The position numbers and the translations under genes were made by a program. From Paraburkholderia tropica (lineage in GTDB: Bacteria > Pseudomonadota > Gammaproteobacteria > Burkholderiales > Burkholderiaceae), in assembly GCF_900109265.1 (NCBI RefSeq), contig NZ_FNZM01000036.1:1-37970 (forward strand): a stretch of 37,970 nt of DNA. The letters are read 5' to 3'. Below, one piece after another: positions 14,769 through 27,500 of the stretch; position 1 is the first letter of the stretch, and each line of letters begins with the position of its first letter. The notes below the pieces were generated by a model, which worked only from the letters and a program-made list of their open reading frames with translations, made no database searches and was not told the DNA's origin.

Positions 14769-15668
14769 TTAGCGGGGGCTTTGCGCTGCCACCGCGATTC
14801 GTTCCAGTGTCTCGCCAAGGTGTTGCGCGAAAGCGCGCGCTCGGGCGCTCATGTCGCCACGCGATGGATAAACGAGGTAGAGACCCTGTTGCGTGGCGTC
14901 CTGCAAGGGAGGGGGAATCTCGACCAGTGTGCCGGCGGCAAGCGCCTCCGCGCACAGATGCGCGGGCAAGGTCGCCACACCCTTGCCGCGTATCGCCATT
15001 TGCTTTAGCAAACCAAAGCTGTTCGCCACCACCCTCGCCTGCGGCGCGCTCGCGGCACGATCGGCGCGGGGGGAAAAAGCGAGCAAGTCGAGATGCGCGA
15101 ATGAGTCGGGCACTGACATCGCGTGGTCAGCGCGATCACCAACGCCGCGTCTTGCGAGCCATGCCGGGCTGGCGAACGCGGCCATGCGGAAACTGGCGAT
15201 GCGCCGGGCGACTGCGTCGTTGCTCCCCGGCTTGCCTCCGCGTATTGCGAGATCAAACTTGTCACCGACGAAATCCACTACGTCGTTTGTGGCGCGTACC
15301 TCGACACGCACTCGCGGGTGGCTGTCGAGGAACGCGGCGATGGCATCGGCTAGCACGGTGTCAGGGAAGTCGAGCGGCACACTCAGGCGGATCGTGCCAG
15401 ACAGCGTCTCGCCTCGGGTGAGGCCACGTTGCTCAGCGGCGCGCAATGTCGCAATGGCACTCGCAACGCTGGCGTGCCATGCCTCGCCCTCGTCTGTAAG
15501 TGCAATCCGGCGGGTTGAGCGCCGCAGCAGACGCACTCCGAGTCGCGCCTCCAATGCTGCAACGCGTGCACTGACCGTCGAGCGCGGCACACCTAGCTCG
15601 CGCGCGGCGCCGGCGAACGAGCCGCAATCTACTACAGCTACGAAAGCCAGCGAACCATTGATATCCAT
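14769..15668 (-). CDS. LysR-family transcriptional regulator
   Basis: 299 residues. The N-terminal winged helix-turn-helix is MDINGSLAFVAVVDCGSFAG, then AARELGVPRSTVSARVAALEA and LGVRLLRRSTRRIALTDEG. The remainder is the LysR substrate-binding region with TLSGTIRLSVPLDFPDTVLA and the later LLKQMAIRGKGVATLP. It belongs to the CrgA/AaeR-like LysR group common in Burkholderia. It is divergent from a cupin gene with 97 bp between them, the usual layout for a LysR regulator and its target. The effector is unknown. Confidence 0.93.
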   Translation of the reverse strand: MDINGSLAFVAVVDCGSFAGAARELGVPRSTVSARVAALEARLGVRLLRRSTRRIALTDEGEAWHASVASAIATLRAAEQRGLTRGETLSGTIRLSVPLDFPDTVLADAIAAFLDSHPRVRVEVRATNDVVDFVGDKFDLAIRGGKPGSNDAVARRIASFRMAAFASPAWLARRGVGDRADHAMSVPDSFAHLDLLAFSPRADRAASAPQARVVANSFGLLKQMAIRGKGVATLPAHLCAEALAAGTLVEIPPPLQDATQQGLYLVYPSRGDMSARARAFAQHLGETLERIAVAAQSPR

Positions 15669-15765
15669 TGTCCATCCCGTTGGCGGAAGCCGCCATTCTA
15701 GCGGTCTTATCGAACGCTCCGCGAGGGCGCAGACTGGCGCTTTTTAACCACACGTCAGGACTTCA
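15669..15765. promoter_or_regulatory. divergent promoter region of LysR and cupin genes
   Basis: 97 bp that must carry both promoters and the LysR site. A short inverted motif GCGGAAGCCGCC lies at 15684-15695. No clear T-N11-A box with flanking dyad was settled on. Confidence 0.4.
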
Positions 15766-16212
15766 ATGAAATCCGCCATCTGCACGCCCTCGGTCGTACT
15801 ATCCTTCGCCAACATGCAGACCCGAGTTATCGCCGGGAGGGGCGACACAGACACGAGCGGTGTCGACGCTCCATACACTGTGATGGAAATGCGGATCGGA
15901 ACACGCGGCGGCGCACCTGCGCATCGGTCGCTGGACGAGGACAAGACCTTCGTGGTGCTGGAGGGCTCGCTCGAGTTCCAGATCGGCGAGTCCGTTCAGA
16001 ACGTATCCCCAGGAGCAGTCGTTACGGTCGCGCGCGGCGACGTGCATGGCTTCAACAATCAGGCGGACGGCGACGCGCGCCTGCTGCTGATATCCGCGCC
16101 GGCAGGTCACGACGCATTCTTTCGCGCGATGGCTGCGCTGCCGACGCCCCACGATATCGAGGCTGTGCGGCGCATCTGCGAACAAAATCGGCAGGTGATC
16201 GTTGGCATATGA
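15766..16212 (+). CDS. cupin-domain protein
   Basis: 148 residues with a single cupin fold. The first motif is around GGAPAHRSLDEDKTFVVLEG, with H and E at metal-binding positions, and the second around PGAVVTVARGDVHGFNNQAD, with the later histidine. The C-terminal part (DAFFRAMAALPTPHDIEAVR) is shared with cupins placed next to regulators in proteobacteria. It probably binds a divalent metal; the substrate is unknown. It is divergent from a LysR gene, which is its likely regulator. Confidence 0.88.
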   Translation: MKSAICTPSVVLSFANMQTRVIAGRGDTDTSGVDAPYTVMEMRIGTRGGAPAHRSLDEDKTFVVLEGSLEFQIGESVQNVSPGAVVTVARGDVHGFNNQADGDARLLLISAPAGHDAFFRAMAALPTPHDIEAVRRICEQNRQVIVGI

Positions 16213-16277
16213 GCACGGATAGCCGATTACGGGTATGCATGTCGTCGATTTGGACGACACGGTCGGAGGTCCGCTCA

Positions 16278-16351
16278 TGGCCGGATGCCGACTCACGCGC
16301 ATTGCATAACGTGGCGCGCATCGAGTTGAGGCGAGAGTCCGCGTGCGACCC
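16278..16351 (+). repeat. 74-bp direct repeat, copy 1 (upstream of cdiB)
   Basis: All 74 bases match 32202-32275 in the same orientation. It begins TGGCCGGATGCCGACTCACG and ends GTCCGCGTGCGACCC. Imperfect arms CGACTCACGC and GCGAGAGTCC could form a hairpin. Together the copies bracket the CDI locus and the first orphan modules. Confidence 0.85.
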
Positions 16352-16502
16352 TGATTGCTCACCCCGCCAATGATTTCCTTGTGACTGCGATAGGGCTGGC
16401 TGCGGCCCCCCGCGTTTTGCATCGCTCGCTGTAGAGTCGAACTGGACAAGGCGAGGCCCTATCAGATTCTTGCCGGAAGATCGCAACTATATGCGTAGTG
16501 AA

Positions 16503-16514
16503 TTAAATATTTAA
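16503..16514. promoter_or_regulatory. AT-rich palindrome upstream of cdiB
   Basis: TTAAATATTTAA, a perfect 12-bp palindrome in an A/T-only block (16501-16517) that stands out in this GC-rich DNA, about 180 bp before cdiB. It is likely part of the cdi promoter or a binding site for a regulator or H-NS-like protein. The rest of the 16213-16691 gap has the 74-bp repeat and no gene. Confidence 0.45.
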
Positions 16515-16691
16515 ATTGTTCTGCCGTTATCTGCGTATGCAGGCTGCCGATTCGAAACGAAGCGGCGGTAACGAAAACAGGCCTCGAAGCGAATAGAACT
16601 TGCCGGCGCGATCTGACTGATTGCGCGCGGCACACGTTTCGAAGGCCCGGATCCGCGTGAATTCCTGCTTAAGCGCGGACAGAACTACACC

Positions 16692-18527
16692 GTGATGATC
16701 GAGAAGAACTTGAGCCGCCGCGAGCGGCCTCGGGGAAACGCGCGCCTTGTCGGGGAAAAGCAGGGCGTGCTGGCTAGATTCGTGCGCCGGGTCGTGTCGC
16801 TCTGCGGCACGGCCCTGGCAGTGCTGCACATTGGTCTTGCCCATGCGCAGGCAACCGGGACACTCGGCGAGCAGGAGCAGCGCCGCCGCGCTCAAGCGCA
16901 GGCGCAGGATCGCGAGCGCGCCGCCAACGCGCCCAATGTTCAGCTTCAGGGCGTCGCGCCCAAGGCGCTGGACGACGGCCAGTTGCCTGCGGAGACGCCG
17001 TGTTTTCGGGTCGATGCACTCACACTCGAAGTGCCGCCAGGCCTCAGTGATGCCGTGGAGGCTGCTGGCGCGCAGGCCCTCTCGCCCAATCCTCTCTTTC
17101 CTGGCGAATTGACTTTTGCGAGCGACTATCTCCAGCGCTATCGCGGTCAATGCGTCGGTCGCGAAGGGCTCAATCTGATCGTGCATCGCGTCGCGGCGCT
17201 CATCATCGAACGGGGCTATTCGACGACGCGCGTCGTAATCGCCCCACAGGACCTCGCTACCGGCCGTCTAAGGCTCCAGTTGATTCCCGGTGTCATCAGT
17301 GCAATTCGCTTCGCCGACGCGTCGACCTATGGCACATGGCGCAATGCGTTTCCGACGCGTGCGGGCGATCTGCTGAATCTGCGCGATCTGGAGCAAGGCC
17401 TTGAGCAGATGAAGCGTGTGCCGAACCAGGACGTCGACATGCAGATCGTACCTGGACCGTCGGCAGGCGAAAGCGACGTCGTGATCGCGGTGAAGCGTCA
17501 AAAGCCGTGGTCGCTGGCGTTGAGCGTCGACGATAGCGGGCTGAAGTCGACGGGTCAGTATCAGGGGACGGCGAGCCTCACGATCGATAACCCGCTTGGG
17601 CTGTCCGATCTCTTCAACATCGGCTACAACCACGACATCGACGGGCACCCCGGGCAATACGGCACGCGCGGCAACAGTGCCTTCTACTCGATTCCGTGGG
17701 GCCGGTGGACCTTCACCGCGACGGCGAGTCAGTACAACTATCACCAGCAGATTGCGGGTGCATACAGCACGCTCGTCTCGAGCGGAAAATCGAAAACGTT
17801 CGACGTCAAGGCCGAGTACCAGTTCTATCGCAACCAGGTCCAGAAAAACTCGCTCCAATTCCGCGTGGGCAAATATTTCAGCGAGGCGTTCATCGATGGT
17901 TCGGAACTCGATGTCCAGCATCGCGACAACAGCTTTGCGGAGATCGGCTGGGAGCACAAACACTACTTCGGACCCGCGCAACTGGACAGTTCCCTCGCGT
18001 ATCGCTGGGGTGTGCCCTGGTTTGGCGCGCAGGCCGATCTGCCAGGCGTGGGCGCGGGCACACCGACCTACTACTACCACATCGAAACCTTCAACGCGAC
18101 GCTGAGCGTGCCGTTCTCGATCGGCGGCGTGCCGCTGCGCTATACCGGGACGGTAAGCGCCCAGAACTCGCCGAGCCTGCTGTACCCGACCGAATACTTT
18201 TCGATCGGCGGCCGCTACACGGTGCGCGGCTTCGACGGCAACACGGTGCTGGCCGCCGAGAAGGGCGCCTTCATGCGCAACGACCTCGAACTGCCGATCC
18301 TGTGGACGGGGCAGGCGCTCTATATCGGTATCGACGGAGGCGAGGTATTCGGGCCGCAAGCGCACAACCTGCTCGGACGCCGGCTCGCCGGCGCCGTGGT
18401 CGGCTTGCGCGGCAGTCTCTACCAGCACGCCAGTTATGACGTTTTTGTCGGCGGTCCCCTGTATCAGCCCACGGGTTTTCCGAATCACTGGCCGGTGGCG
18501 GGCTTCAGCGTGAGTTTTCAGCTATGA
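16692..18527 (+). CDS. cdiB: CdiB-type two-partner secretion transporter (TpsB)
   Basis: 611 residues; outer-membrane Omp85-type barrel that exports the downstream CdiA. A hydrophobic export signal ends at VLHIGLAHAQ (about 46-55). A linker with basic and glutamine-rich repeats is followed by a POTRA_2 domain (about 105-200, with VHRVAALIIERGYSTTRVVI) and the ShlB/FhaC barrel to the C-terminus. The conserved barrel strands include FSIGGRYTVRGFDG, the VRGF/Y signature of lid-lock loop L6, and the protein ends in an aromatic strand GFSVSFQL. The frame opens at a GTG (16692) next to an ATG (16695); a GTG at 16767 would give a more usual signal peptide length, so the start is uncertain. Its stop overlaps the cdiA start by 4 bp. 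Confidence 0.93.
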   Translation: MMIEKNLSRRERPRGNARLVGEKQGVLARFVRRVVSLCGTALAVLHIGLAHAQATGTLGEQEQRRRAQAQAQDRERAANAPNVQLQGVAPKALDDGQLPAETPCFRVDALTLEVPPGLSDAVEAAGAQALSPNPLFPGELTFASDYLQRYRGQCVGREGLNLIVHRVAALIIERGYSTTRVVIAPQDLATGRLRLQLIPGVISAIRFADASTYGTWRNAFPTRAGDLLNLRDLEQGLEQMKRVPNQDVDMQIVPGPSAGESDVVIAVKRQKPWSLALSVDDSGLKSTGQYQGTASLTIDNPLGLSDLFNIGYNHDIDGHPGQYGTRGNSAFYSIPWGRWTFTATASQYNYHQQIAGAYSTLVSSGKSKTFDVKAEYQFYRNQVQKNSLQFRVGKYFSEAFIDGSELDVQHRDNSFAEIGWEHKHYFGPAQLDSSLAYRWGVPWFGAQADLPGVGAGTPTYYYHIETFNATLSVPFSIGGVPLRYTGTVSAQNSPSLLYPTEYFSIGGRYTVRGFDGNTVLAAEKGAFMRNDLELPILWTGQALYIGIDGGEVFGPQAHNLLGRRLAGAVVGLRGSLYQHASYDVFVGGPLYQPTGFPNHWPVAGFSVSFQL

Positions 18528-21500
18528 ACAAGAATATCCATCGCGTCGTCTTCAATGCGGTACGTGGTCTCTGGACGGCTGTGCAGGAAACGGCGAAAGC
18601 CGTGGGGAAAGGATGTCTCGCAAGCGCGTTGCGCGGCACTCGCGCCGCCTGCGCGCGCCTCGGGCGGATCGACATGCTGGCGATGCGCCATGCCGCTTTC
18701 GCCGCGTTATGCGTATTCGGCATGCAACCGGTGCTGGCTGAGGCTCAGGTCGTTGCGGCGCCCACCGCGGGTAGCAAGCCGGCCGTCGGCGTGACCGCCA
18801 ACGGCCTGCCGATTGTGCAGATCACGGCGCCGAACGGCGCGGGGGTGTCGAACAATACCTACTCGCAATACAACGTCGGCGCGAACGGGCTGATCCTGAA
18901 CAACGCGTCGGGCAACGTGCAGACGCAGCAGGCCGGGTATGTGGCGGCCAATCCGAATCTGGTTGCTGGCGGGGCGCGTGTGATCGTCAACCAGGTGGTG
19001 GGGGGCGGCGCGAGCCAGTTGCTCGGCTATACCGAAGTCGCGGGCCAGAGAGCCGACGTCGTGATTGCCAACCCGGCGGGGATTTACTGTAACGGTTGCG
19101 GGTTCATCAATACGAACCGGGGCGTGCTGACGACGGGCACGCCGATCTTCGGTGGCACGGGCAGTCTCGATGCCTTCCACGTGACGGGCGGCCAGATCCA
19201 GATCGGATCGGCGGGTCTCAATGCCAGCAGCGTCGATCAGGTCGATCTGATCGCGCGCAGCGTTGCCGTCAATGGGAAGATTTGGGCCGGGCAGTCGCTG
19301 AACGTCGTCGCGGGTAACAATGACGTGCGCTACGGCGACCTGAGCGCGCAATCGCTCCGCGCGGACGGCAGCAGCCCGGGTGTCGCCATCGACGTGGCCC
19401 AGCTTGGCGGCATGTACGCGGGCAAGATCATGCTCGAGGGGACGGAGGCCGGCGTGGGCGTCAATAGCGCTGGCACGCTTGCCGCGCAATCGGGCGATCT
19501 CCAGTTGAGCAGCCAGGGCAAGGTGACCTTGTCGGGCACCACGAGCGCGAGCGGCAATGTGTCGATATCGAGCAGCGGCGGCACGTCGAACATCGGCTCC
19601 GTCTACGCGACGCAGAACGCGGTGGTGAGCAGCCAGGGGCAGGTGGTCAACGGTGGGACCATTGCGGCGCTCGGCAATGCATCGGTCGTGGGCGCCAGCG
19701 TCAATTCGAGTGGTACCTTAGGCGCGGGCATCGACGCGAGCGGCAATGCGACCGGCACCGGCAGTCTGTCGGTGAGCGGCGCAGGTGCCGTCACCCTCGG
19801 CGGTCAGCAGTTGGCGGGCGGCGATCTCGCGGTAGCGGGCAGCAGCCTGAACATGACGGGTGCGACAACCGAGGCCAACGGCAGCGCGACGCTTGTTTCG
19901 ACCGGCGCAGGTGGAGATAGCGGAAACATCCTGCATTCAGGCGCTTCTCTCCAGGTGGGCGGCACCCTGACCGCGCACGCAACGGGAACCCTCACGAACG
20001 ATCAGGGGCAGACGAGCGCCGCGCAACTGAACGTAACCGCAGGGAGCATCTCCAACCGGGGCGGCACGCTTTCGCAAACCGGTGCGGGAGAGGCGACGCT
20101 GACCGCTTCGGGCGCCTTCGACAATACCGGCGGCGCGCTCAAGAGCAACGGGCAAAACACGACGATCCGCTCCGGGGGCCTCGCCAACGCGAACGGCTCG
20201 ATCACGTCGGTGCATGCATTGAACCTGACGTCGAGCGGCGACATCGACAACACCGCGGGCCAGGTGGAAGCCGCAGGAGCGGTCAATGTTTCGGGTGCGA
20301 ACGTGCAGAACGCGGCCGGACGCATCGTCTCCGATAACAGCGATGGACTGTCGCTGACGGCGAGCGGCCAGCTCGCGAACACAGCCGGAACTACCGCCCA
20401 GGGCGCGACGGGCGGCCTGATCGGCGGTAACGGCAATGCCACGATCCATGCGGCTTCGCTGGCCAGCAGCGGAACGATCACGGCGGCCCAGGCGCTTGCC
20501 GTCACGACGTCGGGCGCACTGGACAATAGTGGTGGTTCGATGAGTGCCACGGCCCTTCAGGCTACTGCCGGATCGATCAGGAATGCGAATGGAGCGTTCA
20601 GTGGTGATACCGTCTCAATCGATGCGCCGAAACTCGATAACAGCGGCGGCAACATCACGGCCAATCAGCTCGATCTCAGCGCCACGACCCTGACCAACCG
20701 GGGCGGCACGTTGACACAGCTCGGCACTGCTGCGATGGGCGTGAGCGTCAGCAGCGCGATCGACAATTCGGCCGGTGGCGTGATCCAGACCAGCAGTTCG
20801 GATCTAACGCTCAATCCGGCGTCGCTGAACAACGACGGCGGAACGATTACGCACGCAGGGACCGGCACGCTTACGATCGGCGCGGACGGTGGCCCTGGCG
20901 CCGTGACGAACGTCGGCGGCAAGATCGCCACCAACGGCCAGGCGACGATATCCGCAGGCAGCCTGGACGATTCGGGCGGCACGATTTCTGCCCAACGCGG
21001 CTTGACCGCGACTGTCGCTGGCGACCTGAACAACGCTGGCGGACAGATCGAAACGGCGGGCGACCTGAGCGTGGAGAGCGGTGCTTCGATTACGAACACC
21101 AGCGGTACGATCGCAGCGTCCGGTAACGCTGCGATTCAGGCTAACGCGCTGGTCAACGGTGGCAGCATCACGACCGCGCAGACGCTCAAGGCGACTGTCG
21201 GGGGGGCGCTGGATAACAGCAGCGGGACTCTGAGCGCGCAGACCATCACGGCCAGTGCTGCATCGTTCAAGAATGCGAGCGGCGTGGTTAGCGGCGACAG
21301 CGTGTCGATGACTGTGCCGCAACTCGACAACAGCAACGGCCGGATCCTGACCAACCAGCTCGCCGTCACTGCTACGAGCTTGGCGAACCAGGGCGGCTCG
21401 ATCACCCAGCTCGGTTCTGATCCGATCAGCCTTGGTGTGAGCGGAACGATCGACAATTCGAACGGCGGCGTGATCCAGAGCAATAGCTCGGACTTGGCGC

Positions 21501-24500
21501 TGGCCTCGGCTTCGTTGGACAACGATGGCGGGACGATTACCCATGCCGGTACGGGCACGTTGACGATCGCACCGGGAAGCGGAACGGGCACGCTGACGAA
21601 CGTCGGTGGCAATATCGTCACTAACGGTCAGGCGTCTGTGACGGTCGGCACACTCGACAATACTGGCGGCTCGCTTGCTTCGCAGGGTGTCATGTCTGCA
21701 ATCGTGCGGGGCGTGTTGAACAACACGAACGCCCGGCTGTCGTCAGGGACCGGCCTGACCGCGTCCAGCGGCGGCGAATTGATCAACGCTGGGGGCATCA
21801 TTGGGGCGGGCGGCGCCGCTGCGGGCAGCACCCTGAACCTGAGCGCTTCGTCGCTGAACAACGCGGGCGGCGCGATTTACAACGTGGGAAGCGGCGACAC
21901 GACGATCAATGGCGGCAGCCAGATCATCAACACCAATGCGGGCGGTGTGGCCGGCATGGGCTCCATCAGCGGCAATGGCCAGGTGACGCTCGCCGCGACG
22001 TCGATCGCCAACACGCAGGGCGGGCAACTGAGCGGCGCGAACCTGCAGGTGAACGCGGCCGGCAACCTCGACAACACTGGCGGCGAAATCGGCAATGTCG
22101 CGCAAGCGACTGGCGATGTCGGGATCGCAACGGGCACGCTCGCGAGCACCGGAGGCCAGATCAATTCCGCGCGCAATCTTTCACTGACCGTCAACACACT
22201 GGCAGGCGGCGGCGCGTTCAGCGCGGTGAACGATCTCTCGATGAACCTTCAGGGGAGCTTCACCACGTCGGCGGCGTATCGCTTCGACGCGGGGCACGAC
22301 CTCACGTTCACGTTGCCCGGCACGTTCAGCAACGGCGGCGCGCTTTCGGCCGTGAGCAACCTCAACGTCAACGCCGGCACGATAAAGAATTCCGGGTCGA
22401 TGCAGGCCGGTGGCAAGGTGACCACGTATTCGGCCACGCTGAACAATACCGGCACGATCGTCGGCGGCAGCGTGTCGCTGAACGCAACCACGGTCGTGGG
22501 GAATATCGGCACGAGCGCACTGATCGGGGCGACGGACAGCGCCGGTACGCTGGAAGTGCTGGCGCCCGACATCGAGAATCGCGACGACTCGACGGCCACC
22601 GACACGCAGGCGACGACCGCGATTTACGGTCTGGGCAAGGTCGTACTCGCAGGCGGGAAGAATGCGGACGGCAGCTACACGAACGCGACGCTGATCCACA
22701 ACCAATCCGGGCTGATCCAGTCGGGCGGCGACATGGTGCTCGCGGCGGACAAGGTGAGCAACACGCGGCGCGAGCTGACCACCACAGGATTTACCTCGTC
22801 GATCGATCCGGCGCTGCTGGAGAGCCTCGGTATCAGCATGTCGGGCTGTACTTCGACGCAGATGGCTGCGTGCGCAGGGCAAGAGGTCGGCTGGCTTGTT
22901 CCGGTCGACCCGACTTTGATAGGCGGCGCGTATACCGAACCGCCGCATGGCGGCCAGTGGAACAGCGGCTACCAGTACACAACGTATACGGGCGTAGCCG
23001 TCGCGAACACCGTCGCCACCATCAGCCCGGAATCGCAGATCGTCGCGGGCGGCAACCTCAATGCGTCCTCGGTCGTCGCGTTCCAGAACTACTGGAGTCA
23101 GGTGGCCGCGACGGGCGACATCGCCGCGCCGCTGAAGATCGACAACGACAGTTGGGCGGCGTCGGGCCAGATGCAACCCGAGGTCAAGGTGACGTACTCG
23201 GGCGAGTATCACTACAACAACTACGACGATTCGATCCGCAACTGGCAGTTGCCGTTTGGCGATGCCGGATTCGTGACGTCCAATCCGGGTGGTTATAGCC
23301 AGCCGGCTCCAGCCGATATACGCTATTACACGTTGCCGTCGTACGACTCGACCTATGTGGCACGCGGCACGCTCAGCGGGACGGGCGTGACGATCAACAA
23401 CTCGGCGGGCACCGCAGGTGTTGCGCCGCTTGGACTTCTGCCGGGGCAGACGATCACCGGTACAGGCGCTGGCACGGTGACAGGGTCGTTGGCGACGACC
23501 GGCGGCTTGCGTTCGAGCGTGGCGACGGTGCAGGGCGGGCGCGTTATCAATAGCGGTCTCGCGAATTTCAATAACCCGACAGTTGCGGCCGCAACGGCTG
23601 TGAAGGTGCTCAACAACCTCACGGTGCCGAGCGGCGGACTCTTCAGCGCCGACACCGCGCCGAACGCACCGTATCTGATCGAGACGAATCCGGCCTTTGC
23701 AAATCAGCAAAAGTGGCTGTCGAGCGACTATTACTTCGAGCAGATGGGCATGAACCCCGGCCAGACGCAGATGCGGCTGGGCGATGGCTTTTACGAGCAG
23801 CAACTCGTGCAGAACCAGATTCTGTCGATGACCGGTAAGTCGGTGCTGACGAACTATGCCGACACGCAGGACGAATTCGAGGCGCTGATGACGTCCGGCG
23901 CACAGCTTGCGAAGTCGCTCGATCTTGCGCCGGGAACGGGCTTGACGCCCGATCAGGTGGCGCAACTCACCAGCAACGTCGTGATCATGCAAACGCAGGT
24001 CGTCGACGGACAGTCTGTGCTCGTGCCGGTGGTCTATCTGGCCCAGGCGAGCCAGGAGAACATGTCCAACGGCCCCGTTATAGCGGCGACGGACATCGAC
24101 CTGCAAGACGCGCAGACGGTGACCAACAGCGGCACGATTACGGCCACGAACAGTTTCGCGATCAGCGCACAGAATATCGACAGCTCGTTCGGCACGTTGC
24201 AGAGCGGCGGCCAGATGTCGATCGTGTCGGCGGGCAATGTCAACCTGACCTCAGCGACTGTGAATTCCGGCAGCCTCGCGCTCCAGGCGGGCAAGGACGT
24301 GATCCTGAACACGGCCGTGGATACGCTGCACCAGTCCAACGGTGTCGGCGTGACGCGCGATACGTCGACGCTAGGGCCGCTCGCGAGCATCAACGTGACA
24401 GGTAACGCGGCAATCGTGACTGGCGGGAACCTCGAGCAGAACGCGGGAGGGCTGAATGTTGGCGGCGCGTTGGGCATGAGTATCGGCGGTAACTGGGACC

Positions 24501-27500
24501 TCGGTGTCGCGCAGACCGGCGAGACCAAGACGGTGGTGATCCCGAACTCCGTCTCCGATACCCACCTCGTCAGCAACACGGGAAGCAGCGTGAAGGTCGG
24601 CGGCGCCTCTATGATCGCGGTCGGAGGCGATCTCACCGCGAGCGGAGCGACATTCGATCTGGGCGACGGCGGCACGATCGCAGTGGCGGGCGATATCACA
24701 TTGCAAGCGGCCGCGGCAACGTCGACGATCGACGCCAGCAGTTCCGGCCACGATCACCACGGCAGTTACGCGACATCGCTGCATACGTCCGACGACGTGG
24801 TAACGGACACAACGCTCCATAGCGGCGACAGCCTGAGCCTGGTGTCCGGCAAGGACATCGACATGATCGGCAGCAATATCGATCTGACGAAAGGCACGGC
24901 TGCGCTCGTTGCTGCGGGAGACGTGAATATTGCGGCTGCGGCCGAAACTCACGTGTCTGATTTCACGGCATCGGGTAGCCATAGCGGCGTGATGAGCAGC
25001 ACGGGCCGGGAGCGGGTGAGCAACACGGCCTCGACGCAGGCCGATGGAAGCCTTATCTCGGCGGATTCCGTGGCGATCTCGGCAGGTAAGAACCTTAACG
25101 TGATCGGCAGCAGCATCGTCGGTACCGATGCGGTAGCGCTTGCCGCCACGGGCGACGTGAACCTCACCGCCGCCACGGAAACCTATCAGGACAACGAGTA
25201 CTACCAGGAGAAACATTCCGGATTTTCGTTCACCGGCGGCCTGGGTGTCAGCGTCGGCTCCAGCGAGATGCACCAGCGATACGACGCGGGCTCGGTCACG
25301 CAAAGCCAGGCGCGTAGCACGGTCGGCGCTTCGGCGGGCAACGTATCGATCGTAGCCGGTGGCGATCTTCATATCGGCGGCAGCGATATCGTGGCGGGCA
25401 AATCCGCAACCGATACGAGTGATGCGACCGGCAATATCGCATTGCAGGCGCAGAACATTGTCATTGATCCGGGCCAGGATGCGGCGCAAAGCCATGACGA
25501 ACAGGAAGCCCATTCGAGCGGCTTGACGGTGGCGGTCACTGGCACGCCGCTCGACACCGTGAAGAATCTGCGTGCCGATGCGTCGTCCGGCAATACCTTC
25601 TCGCGTGGGCAGAACACGCTTGAAGAAATCGGCGCCAGCGCGGCAGATACGCCGGGAATTTCGGTTTCGTACGGACGCAGCAGCAGTTCCAGCACGACCG
25701 ATCTGTCCAGCTTGACCAATGCGGGCAGCACGCTTCGTGCAGGCGGCAATGTCACGGTGAACGCGACAGGCGGCGCAGTGAAGGACGCCGCTGGCAACAT
25801 GCTCGACGGCGATATCACGGTGACAGGTTCGTCCGTCAGCGCGCGCGGGACCGCGCTGTTCAGCGCTAATCACGACGTCACGTTCCAGGCATCGACCGAT
25901 CAGTTGATGCAAAGCACGCAATCGAGCAGTTCCAGCTCGGGCTTCTCGCTCGCGTCAGCGTCGCTCGGCGACTTCACGCGTTGGGTTGGCGGCTTGGCGA
26001 ATAACAGCGGAGTGGGACCCTCGCCCTACAACGCCGCGAGCAGCAGCGCGAACGGCGCGCAAACCGCGAACACGCAGACGACTTCGACCGTGGTTGCGAA
26101 CAGCGTGGTCGTGAAAAGCGATACCGGCGATATCAACGTGATCGGGTCGGGGATCAGCGGCACGCAGGGTGTGGATCTGGTCGCCAGCCAGGGCGCGATC
26201 AACGTGCTGGCCGGGCTGGACTCCAGCACCAATCATCAGGAGTCGAGCAGCAAAAAGATCGGGGATCTCGGCAGTAATGGAACTTCGACCGGTTTTAGCG
26301 TCGGCGTGGCGAGCAATCATGGCGTCGAGGACTCCGCCGCGCAAACGCAGAGCACGATGCGTAGCCAGATCGTGAGCGGCAATGGCAACATGACACTGGA
26401 CGCGAAGCAGGACGTGACGGTGCAAGGTTCCGACCTTAGCGCAGGCGGCGACCTGGCATTGACCGGCAAGAACCTCAATCTTGACCCGGGAACGGACGGC
26501 ACCCAGAGCAGTGCCAGCCAGAGCTCGAGCCAGTTCGGTGTCAGTCTGGCGCTTGGGGGCGCGGTGGGCAATGCGGTCGCGACCATCAACCAGAGCATGA
26601 ACCAGGCGAGCAGCACGGATAATTCGCGGCTCAAGGCGCTGGATGTTGCCCAGGCCGGCCTCGCTGCGTACAACGCGATTCAGGTTGCGCGCGCGTCAAT
26701 GTCGGGACCGACGGCGCAGCCGCTCATCAAGGCGACCGTGAGCATCGGTGGCGGCACGAGTCACAGCCAGACGCAGCAGACCACGCTCGCGAACGATGGC
26801 AGCACGCTGACGGCCGGCCATGACGTTACGCTTGTTGCGACCGGAAGCGGCACGAAGGACGCGAGCGGCGCCGCTACCGATGGCGACATCAATGCGTCGG
26901 GTACGCGGATTTCCGGCCACAACGTGACGCTTGACGCCGCGCGGGATATCAACCTGCAAAGCGCAAGGGATACGAGCGAGCAATCGAGCAGCAATAGCAG
27001 CAGCAACGGCAGCGTCGGCGTGGGGCTTGCCGTTGGCGGCCAGCAAAACGGCTTCACCGTGGAGTTGGCCGCGAGCATGGCGCATGGCAACGCAAACGGG
27101 CAAAGCTCCACGAATCAGGATACGCAGATTGCCGCGAGCAACACGCTGTCACTGACGAGTGGACGCGACACCAACCTTCGCGGCGCCGAAATGGCCGGCG
27201 ACAGCATCGCCGCAAATGTGGGCCGCGATCTCAATGTCGCCAGCCAGCAGGACACGAGCACATACGCTAGCAAACAGACGAGCGGCGGGTTTCAGGCAAG
27301 CCTCTGCATACCGCCGATCTGCGTAGGCCAGACGGTGAGCGGCAGTGCGAGTTTCAGTCAGCAGACAATCGATTCGGACTATCAGTCGGTCAACCTGCAG
27401 AGTGGGTTCTATGCGGGCAACGGTGGGTTCGACATCAGCGTCGGCAATCATACGCAGCTCGATGGCGGCGTGATCGCGAGCACCGCAAGCCCGGAGCTGA

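Noticed and set aside
14404..14955. 183-codon minus-strand frame
   Set aside because: Overlaps the LysR gene end and the better-supported small gene; composition is dominated by Arg and Ser.
16278..16351. Integron attC-like site in the 74-bp repeat
   Set aside because: It has hairpin arms and GTTGAGG and CATAAC strings, but the GTTRRRY/RYYYAAC core pair is not met and no integrase is nearby.
17268..18488. 406-codon minus-strand frame opposite cdiB
   Set aside because: Antisense to a well-supported transporter gene; no protein-like motif.
18840..27500. CRISPR-like or tandem DNA repeats in the 19-27 kb region
   Set aside because: The repetition is protein-level FHA repeats with variable DNA, not identical short repeats with spacers.
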